Source: Bacillota bacterium (GTDB taxonomy: Bacteria > Bacillota > Clostridia > Oscillospirales > Acutalibacteraceae). From it: DNA of 9,050 bases. Below the pieces are notes generated by a model. The model saw only the letters and a list, made by a program, of their open reading frames with translations, was not told where the DNA came from and ran no database searches. The first letter of the stretch is position 1. Every line of letters starts with the position of its first letter. The stretch is taken from positions 1 to 9,050 of the forward strand of contig JAEXDU010000050.1 in assembly GCA_023401495.1 (NCBI GenBank). The letters run 5' to 3'. Of this stretch, positions 5,373-9,050 are shown in pieces. Position numbers and translations under genes: made by a program.

Positions 5373-5405
5373 CGACCAAAATAAAGATAATGGTCGCTTT
5401 ATTTT
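5373..5405. promoter_or_regulatory. Two interleaved palindromes, likely TetR operator region
   Basis: CGACCA (5373-5378) and TGGTCG (5391-5396) form one inverted repeat spaced by 12 bp, a spacing typical of TetR-family sites. AAAATAAAG (5378-5386) and CTTTATTTT (5397-5405) form a second perfect 9-bp inverted repeat whose centre is 7 bp further downstream. The two overlap. They lie immediately downstream of the promoter and upstream of the tetR-like start, fitting negative autoregulation. Confidence 0.6.
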
Positions 5406-5434
5406 AAAAGAACAGTCCTAAAAGGGAGGATCCC

Positions 5435-6028
5435 ATGGCGCCGAAAAAATTTGACTGGCAGGAGCGGGAAGAAGTTCGGGTGCAGATGCTGGAAGCAGGC
5501 TATGATCTGATCCGGCAATACGGCATGACCCACACCTCGGTAGAAAAGGTAACGGCTGCCGTAGGCCTTGGTAAAAGTACTTTTTATAATTTTTTCCCGA
5601 GCAAAGAACGCTTTGTCTATGAGATGATGGAATATTTGCGTGCTCAGCTCATGGATTATTTTCAGCAGCTTCTGGCCGGGCGGGAAAAGCTGCCGATCCC
5701 GCAGGCAAAGGAGTTCTTGAAAAAGATCATTTTCAGTGAACGGAGCATTTACCAGTATTTGACCGCCGAGGATGAGGAAAAGCTGCGTGCCGCCCTGCCG
5801 CCGGAATGTTTTCTGGATGCACAGCACGAGTCGCAGGTGATGATGCAGCTGTTCGGGAGGATGGAGGGCGTCCGCGCCGATCTGGATGAACACCTGGTAG
5901 CCAATCTGCTGAAGATCATGGCGCTGGCCCAGATCAATCAGGCCGAGCTGCACGCTGACGCACTGGAACGCACGCTGCAGAAAATGTATGAGCTGCTATT
6001 TTCCTGTATCTTTGCGGAGGAGGGCTGA
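5435..6028 (+). CDS. TetR/AcrR-family transcriptional regulator
   Basis: This 197-residue protein has the TetR DNA-binding domain at its N-terminus: helix 1 around 15-29 and the helix-turn-helix at 34-53 (TSVEKVTAAVGLGKSTFYNF), followed by FPSKERF. The remaining 130 residues form the helical ligand-binding and dimer domain, which is too variable to suggest a ligand. GGGAGG (5424-5429) lies 5 nt before ATG. It is first in an operon with the alpha/beta hydrolase (57 bp downstream) and a membrane protein, and palindromes in its promoter suggest autorepression. Induction would therefore raise all three genes. The protein looks complete. Confidence 0.92.
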   Translation: MAPKKFDWQEREEVRVQMLEAGYDLIRQYGMTHTSVEKVTAAVGLGKSTFYNFFPSKERFVYEMMEYLRAQLMDYFQQLLAGREKLPIPQAKEFLKKIIFSERSIYQYLTAEDEEKLRAALPPECFLDAQHESQVMMQLFGRMEGVRADLDEHLVANLLKIMALAQINQAELHADALERTLQKMYELLFSCIFAEEG

Positions 6029-6043
6029 ACGGCCCTTTTCTTT
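6021..6043 (+). terminator. Weak hairpin over the TetR stop codon, possible attenuator
   Basis: AGGGC (6021-6025) pairs with GCCCT (6032-6036) around TGAACG, which contains the TetR stop codon, and is followed by TTTTCTTT. The stem is only five strong pairs. It may reduce read-through into the hydrolase gene when translation of the regulator does not cover it; otherwise it is partial or non-functional. Confidence 0.4.
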
Positions 6044-6085
6044 GCACATGTGTTATATAAGGCTAACAAAGAAAGAAGGCCAATT

Positions 6086-6811
6086 ATGCAAATGGATACC
6101 TACGGATCAAAAGAAAAGCCCTGCGTATTGCTGCTGCACACCATGTTTACCACCGGCGCATTATTTGAGGCTATGATTCCGGCGCTGGTACAGGATTATT
6201 TTCTGGTGATCCCCACACTGGACGGATACGACCCTGACGAAAAAGCGGAGTACCTCGGGGCCGACGAGGAACTGGAGCGGATCGAAGCCTATTTGGAAGG
6301 AGAGCAGATTCGGGAGTTAGCAGCCGCTGCAGGCAGCTCTTTGGGCGCGATGCTGGCCTGTAGGTTGTGGCAGCGCCGCCGGATTCCGATTCAGCTCTTG
6401 GTGCTGGACAGTCCCTCTTTTGGCTGGAGCGCCGTGCAGGCTGCGGAAAATACAGAGAGCTTCTGGCAGTTGGTTCAGACGGTGCAGTCCGCTCCGGAGA
6501 TGCCCAGTGTGTTTGATGCTCACTACGGGGAATTTGGTGCAGGAATGCGGCGCTCCTGCCTGAGTCTTACCTGGGATACGATCCGCCGCTCCTGTGAAAC
6601 GTGTTTTGGCCCTGAGTTGCCGCAACATATTCCGGGCGGCGGCACAAAGATAATTCTGGTTTACGGCGGGGAGGACCCCAATTACCAGTACCAGAAAGAG
6701 AATCTGGAGAGCCGGTCGGATATTTCCCTGGTGGTAAAACCGGGCTATGGCCACTGCGGTTTTTTAATGCAAAGTCCGGTTGAATTTGCCAAGCTGTTGA
6801 AGGAGGAATGA
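6086..6811 (+). CDS. Alpha/beta hydrolase, function unknown
   Basis: The protein is 241 residues from ATG 6086. The fold's landmarks are present in order: a hydrophobic strand ending in LLLHTMFTTG (15-24, oxyanion region), the nucleophile elbow GSSLGA (83-88) with S85, the acid region YGGEDPNY (193-200) with D197, and GYGHCGF (220-226) with H223. This gives a full Ser-Asp-His triad, so it is probably an active cytosolic esterase, lipase or peptidase; no signal peptide is seen. The frame is open to a GTG at 6050, but AAGAAGG (6073-6079) lies 6 nt before ATG 6086, which is preferred. It is between the TetR gene and a membrane protein gene 4 bp downstream, so a role in handling the regulator's ligand is plausible but unproven. 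Confidence 0.85.
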   Translation: MQMDTYGSKEKPCVLLLHTMFTTGALFEAMIPALVQDYFLVIPTLDGYDPDEKAEYLGADEELERIEAYLEGEQIRELAAAAGSSLGAMLACRLWQRRRIPIQLLVLDSPSFGWSAVQAAENTESFWQLVQTVQSAPEMPSVFDAHYGEFGAGMRRSCLSLTWDTIRRSCETCFGPELPQHIPGGGTKIILVYGGEDPNYQYQKENLESRSDISLVVKPGYGHCGFLMQSPVEFAKLLKEE

Positions 6812-6815
6812 AACA

Positions 6816-7331
6816 ATGTCGCCTGTACTGTCCGCTGTTTTGGAGGGCCTGGTCTGGTCCGTTTTGTGGATGATTATGTTGATGTGCCTATTCTACCGTT
6901 ATCCCTGGCTCTTGGTGCACGATTATCCGCCGGATGCCCGTGCGGCGGCCCGCCTGCCGGAGCCTTCACCCGCACAGCACCGAAACGGAATCCTGTTTAC
7001 CGTATGCTGCTATGTTATTTTGATCGGTACGCTGCTCGCAGCGGGGCTGATCCACTACGCCGCCGCTCCGGTATCGTTCGGTACGGTGCTTTTGCACCTG
7101 TGGATCATCTGCATCGCCTGGAATGTGGTGGACCTTCTGGTGATGGATTGGCTGCTGTTCTGCACAATTACCCCGAAGAGCTTTATCTTACCCGGTACGG
7201 AGGGCTGCAAGGGGTATAAGGATTATCGGTTCCATCTGGTCGGTTTTGGGAAAGGATGCATTTATATGACTCTGTTTGCCCTGATCTTTGCCGCCATCGA
7301 TTTTGCAATCCTGAAATTCCTTCTTTGGTAA
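6816..7331 (+). CDS. Four-helix membrane protein, unrecognised family
   Basis: The 171-residue protein has four predicted membrane helices at about 5-27, 58-79, 88-117 and 147-169. Polar motifs that look conserved-like are HDYP (35-38) after helix 1, WNVVDLLVMDW (102-112) inside helix 3 with two buried Asp, and PGTEG (126-130) before a charged loop KGYKDYRFH. I do not recognise a named family. AGGAGG (6801-6806) precedes ATG 6816, and the gene starts 4 bp after the hydrolase stop, so the two are tightly co-translated. Buried acidic residues could suit ion or metabolite movement, but that is speculation. No clear terminator follows within 110 bp. Confidence 0.8.
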   Translation: MSPVLSAVLEGLVWSVLWMIMLMCLFYRYPWLLVHDYPPDARAAARLPEPSPAQHRNGILFTVCCYVILIGTLLAAGLIHYAAAPVSFGTVLLHLWIICIAWNVVDLLVMDWLLFCTITPKSFILPGTEGCKGYKDYRFHLVGFGKGCIYMTLFALIFAAIDFAILKFLLW

Positions 7332-7441
7332 GCATCGGAACAAGCAGTTCGGAACACTTCTTTCGCGCCCGGATGAGGATACATAAGCGTTTGACAGAGA
7401 GAAAAGTGCCCGATCACCGCACCGTGTTCTGAGGAGAACTC

Positions 7442-7470
7442 TTTACAAAGATGGCTGGAAATGGTATTAT
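7442..7470 (+). promoter_or_regulatory. Promoter of the small membrane peptide, TTTACA-17-TATTAT
   Basis: TTTACA (7442-7447) and TATTAT (7465-7470) each match consensus at five of six positions and are 17 bp apart. The predicted start near 7477 gives the downstream small gene a leader of about 28 nt, so the gene can be expressed independently of the TetR operon. Confidence 0.7.
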
Positions 7471-7504
7471 CTGAATAAGAATAAAGGAAAGGATACGACA
7501 GAAA

Positions 7505-7666
7505 ATGGGAGTAATCGGAAGTGCAGACGGCCCAACTTCTATTATCGTGTCTCAGGAACCTTCAGGTATGAGTATGCTCGGTATTTTAGGCATTGCTGCT
7601 ATTGCAGTCGTAATCGTAATTATTGCTTTGGTAGCCTGGGCGCTTACCAGACACGGGCGGGAATAA
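7505..7666 (+). CDS. 53-residue membrane peptide with a GADGPT-type motif
   Basis: The ORF begins MGVIGSADGPTSIIVSQ (1-17), continues through a short linker, and has one strong membrane helix (about 24-47) ending in a basic tail (LTRHGRE). The opening resembles the conserved GIIGGADGPT-AI/V segment found inside the beta subunit of sodium-translocating decarboxylases (OadB/GcdB/MmdB), but here it stands at the N-terminus of a peptide far too short to be that subunit (about 370 or more residues). No decarboxylase genes are visible nearby. A purine-rich AAAGGAAAGGA (7483-7493) lies 11 nt before ATG, a rather long spacing, and a good promoter stands upstream. Function unknown; the motif resemblance is from memory, not a search. 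Confidence 0.72.
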   Translation: MGVIGSADGPTSIIVSQEPSGMSMLGILGIAAIAVVIVIIALVAWALTRHGRE

Positions 7667-7673
7667 AAAATGT

Positions 7674-7701
7674 GCTTCGGGTAAGGGGGCTTTCTTTTGT
7701 T
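7674..7701 (+). terminator. Weak terminator candidate after the small peptide gene
   Basis: GCTTC (7674-7678) can pair with GGGGC (7686-7690), with two G-T pairs, followed by the T-rich TTTCTTTTGTT. The stem is weak, but the position just behind the stop codon and the T tract fit. Confidence 0.35.
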
Positions 7702-7768
7702 CGGCCTTTTATCGGGGGCAAGAGGAACCCAACAGAAGCAAATACAAATGAAAAGCGTTTGAATCCCT

Positions 7769-7799
7769 ATCGCAAACAAGGATCTTCCTTGTTTGCGAT
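7769..7799. repeat. 13-bp perfect hairpin without T tract
   Basis: ATCGCAAACAAGG (7769-7781) is exactly complementary to CCTTGTTTGCGAT (7787-7799) around the loop ATCTT. The stem is as strong as the terminators elsewhere in the window but neither side carries a long T run. It may still end transcription of the small peptide gene, or stabilise its 3' end. Confidence 0.6.
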
Positions 7800-8128
7800 T
7801 TAGCTTGCAGAAAAAAGATTGAAAATAGAATCGGGCGGCAGATGGAACGGTAATTTTGCCTCTGTTCTGATTGTTTGCCGCGTGCGGCGGCTAGAGATGG
7901 AGCGAATCCCGTTTGAATCACATAGCCGGGGCGATTTTTTACCCTTTGAAGCCCACGTTGCGTGGTTCTTTCGTTTTACAGGTGTTTTGTACGATTGGCT
8001 TAGGAAGAAACTTTTAGTGAAATTGCAGTCACGCCTTGTGTTTTCCCGTTGATGCGGCAAGAGAAAGCGAAACGTGAAATGCAGCATCGGCGGGATCGGA
8101 AAGATCCGGCTGTTTCGAACGGGGGGTC
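7800..8128. other. Gene-free stretch before the MFS gene
   Basis: Open frames exist on both strands (plus 7819-8052, minus down from 8174), but neither has a ribosome binding site, recognisable family or coding-like composition. A 23-codon frame from GTG 8074 to TAA 8143-8145 overlaps the MFS start and could be a leader, but has no convincing ribosome binding site. No clear promoter for the MFS gene was found; a TTGACA at 8129-8134 lies at the start codon itself. Confidence 0.4.
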
Positions 8129-9050
8129 TTGACAATACCGAATAACAAAGCTTCCGTATTTTTGAAAACGACATTCCGGGCGCTCCAGTATCGGGATTTC
8201 AAGCTGTTTTATTTCGGACAGTGTATTTCCCTGGTCGGAACCTGGATGCAGCGAACGGCGCAGATGTGGCTGGTTTATACCGTTACGAAATCTCCGCTGA
8301 TGGTCGGCCTGATCGGGGTTGCCCAATTTACTCCGCTTTTGCTGTTCTCTCTTTTTGCGGGCGTCATTGTCGATCGGCTCCCAAAGAAAAAGCTTTTGAT
8401 TGGCACACAGGCTTTGTTTATGCTGCAGGCGGTTCTGATGACGGTTCTGACGTATACCGAGCAGATTCAATACTGGCATATTGTGGTGCTCAGTTTTCTG
8501 TTTGGCCTGACGCAGACGATCGATATGCCCACACGTCAATCCTTTTTCATTGATCTTGTGGGGCAGAAAGATCTGACAAACGCCATATCGCTCAATTCCA
8601 CCATTGTCAATCTCGCCAAGATCGTCGGGCCAGCATTTTCCGGCATCGTGATGGTAAAGTTCGGGATGACATTCTGCTTTTTCCTCAACGCGGTCAGCTA
8701 TATTCCGGTGATTGTCGGGATTTTTTTGATCAGCGCCGAGGGGATTTCCACGAGAGGGAAGAGAGAAAACCTGATTCAGCAGGTCGTAGAGGGGCTGAAG
8801 TATATCCGGCAGAGCCGGGTGCTGGTGATCAACGTGTTCGCCACCGCGGCCGTGTGCACCTTTGCCATGAACAACGACGTCATCATCCCGGTTTTTGCGG
8901 GCTCTGTACTGCGGCAGGGATCGGACGGCTATTCTCTTTTGCTCTCCATGGCGGGGCTCGGTGCCTTTGTGGCTGCGGTGATGATGGCATATCTGAGCAA
9001 AAACGGAGTGAAACGAGTTCTTCTTCCGATCAGCGGGATCGCTTCTGCGC
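8129..9050 (+). CDS. MFS exporter, EntS-like family (PF05977-type), 3' end outside window
   Basis: About 307 residues are present of an expected 400-430; the frame is open to the last base. The N-terminal half shows FRALQYRDFKLFYFGQ leading into helix 1, the family-typical GTWMQRTAQMWLVY (37-50), the MFS loop 2-3 motif AGVIVDRLPKKK (77-88), and DMPTRQSFF after helix 4. These proteins are proton-driven exporters of siderophores, macrolides or other small molecules in the cytoplasmic membrane; the substrate is not predictable. No ATG or GTG precedes helix 1 in frame. TTG at 8129 gives a normal-length N-terminus and follows a run of six G (8121-8126), though that spacing is short. TTG at 8162 is the alternative. 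Confidence 0.85.
   Translation, partial: MTIPNNKASVFLKTTFRALQYRDFKLFYFGQCISLVGTWMQRTAQMWLVYTVTKSPLMVGLIGVAQFTPLLLFSLFAGVIVDRLPKKKLLIGTQALFMLQAVLMTVLTYTEQIQYWHIVVLSFLFGLTQTIDMPTRQSFFIDLVGQKDLTNAISLNSTIVNLAKIVGPAFSGIVMVKFGMTFCFFLNAVSYIPVIVGIFLISAEGISTRGKRENLIQQVVEGLKYIRQSRVLVINVFATAAVCTFAMNNDVIIPVFAGSVLRQGSDGYSLLLSMAGLGAFVAAVMMAYLSKNGVKRVLLPISGIASA

Noticed and set aside
7441..7500. DGWKWYYLN-like reading as a cell-wall-binding repeat fragment
   Set aside because: Only about ten residues resemble such repeats, there is no second repeat, and the stretch is better explained as the promoter and leader of the small peptide.
7552..7921. Minus-strand frames over the small peptide and its downstream hairpin
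   Set aside because: They are antisense shadows with no ribosome binding site or family resemblance.
8000..8553. Minus and plus frames over the start of the MFS gene
   Set aside because: The MFS frame shows clear family motifs throughout; the others are shadows.
1..9050. CRISPR array, toxin-antitoxin pair, intact insertion sequence or attachment-site duplication of the tRNA end
   Set aside because: No regularly spaced repeats, no transposase, and no second copy of the tRNA 3' end were found by reading the window.

Overview
The window reads as part of a low-to-moderate GC Firmicute (Clostridia) chromosome, most likely an Oscillospirales/Ruminococcaceae-type anaerobe. The grounds are strong AGGAGG-type ribosome binding sites, many compact intrinsic terminators, sigma-A-like promoters, and protein families common in that group. 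The genus cannot be fixed from the sequence. Most of it is ordinary accessory-metabolism DNA: short operons, each bounded by its own terminator, with decayed gene remnants between some of them.

Layout. Bases 1-179 hold a tRNA-Val(CAC) followed by a 22-bp perfect hairpin terminator. Bases 356-695 hold the wreck of a large serine recombinase (two frameshifts and one in-frame stop). A poorly coding stretch follows, up to a ChrR/YieF-type NADPH-dependent FMN reductase (1051-1599) with its own terminator. Bases 1657-1930 contain a probable second pseudogene on the minus strand. From a good promoter at 2127-2155 a small operon runs: a zinc-ribbon DUF1801 protein (2257-2670) overlapping a DUF1905 protein (2667-2954), then a VOC/glyoxalase-fold protein (3056-3526).

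A minus-strand pair of YdcZ/DUF606-type small membrane transporters (4484 to 3581) converges on the VOC gene. Its terminator hairpin lies across the VOC stop codon. The pair is divergent from a Crp/Fnr-family regulator (4579-5253), and a 16-bp palindrome between them is a likely operator. Next comes a TetR-regulated operon: promoter, two interleaved palindromes, TetR (5435-6028), an alpha/beta hydrolase (6086-6811) and an unrecognised four-helix membrane protein (6816-7331).

A 53-residue membrane peptide (7505-7666) then has its own promoter. It carries a motif resembling the conserved GGADGPT segment of the beta subunit of sodium-pumping decarboxylases. About 330 bp without a convincing gene lead to an MFS exporter of the EntS-like family that starts at a TTG codon and runs off the window end.

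The least described items are the TetR/hydrolase/four-helix membrane protein module, the stand-alone GADGPT membrane peptide, and the Crp-like regulator with its palindrome and paired small transporters. No CRISPR array, intact mobile element or recognisable defence system was seen.
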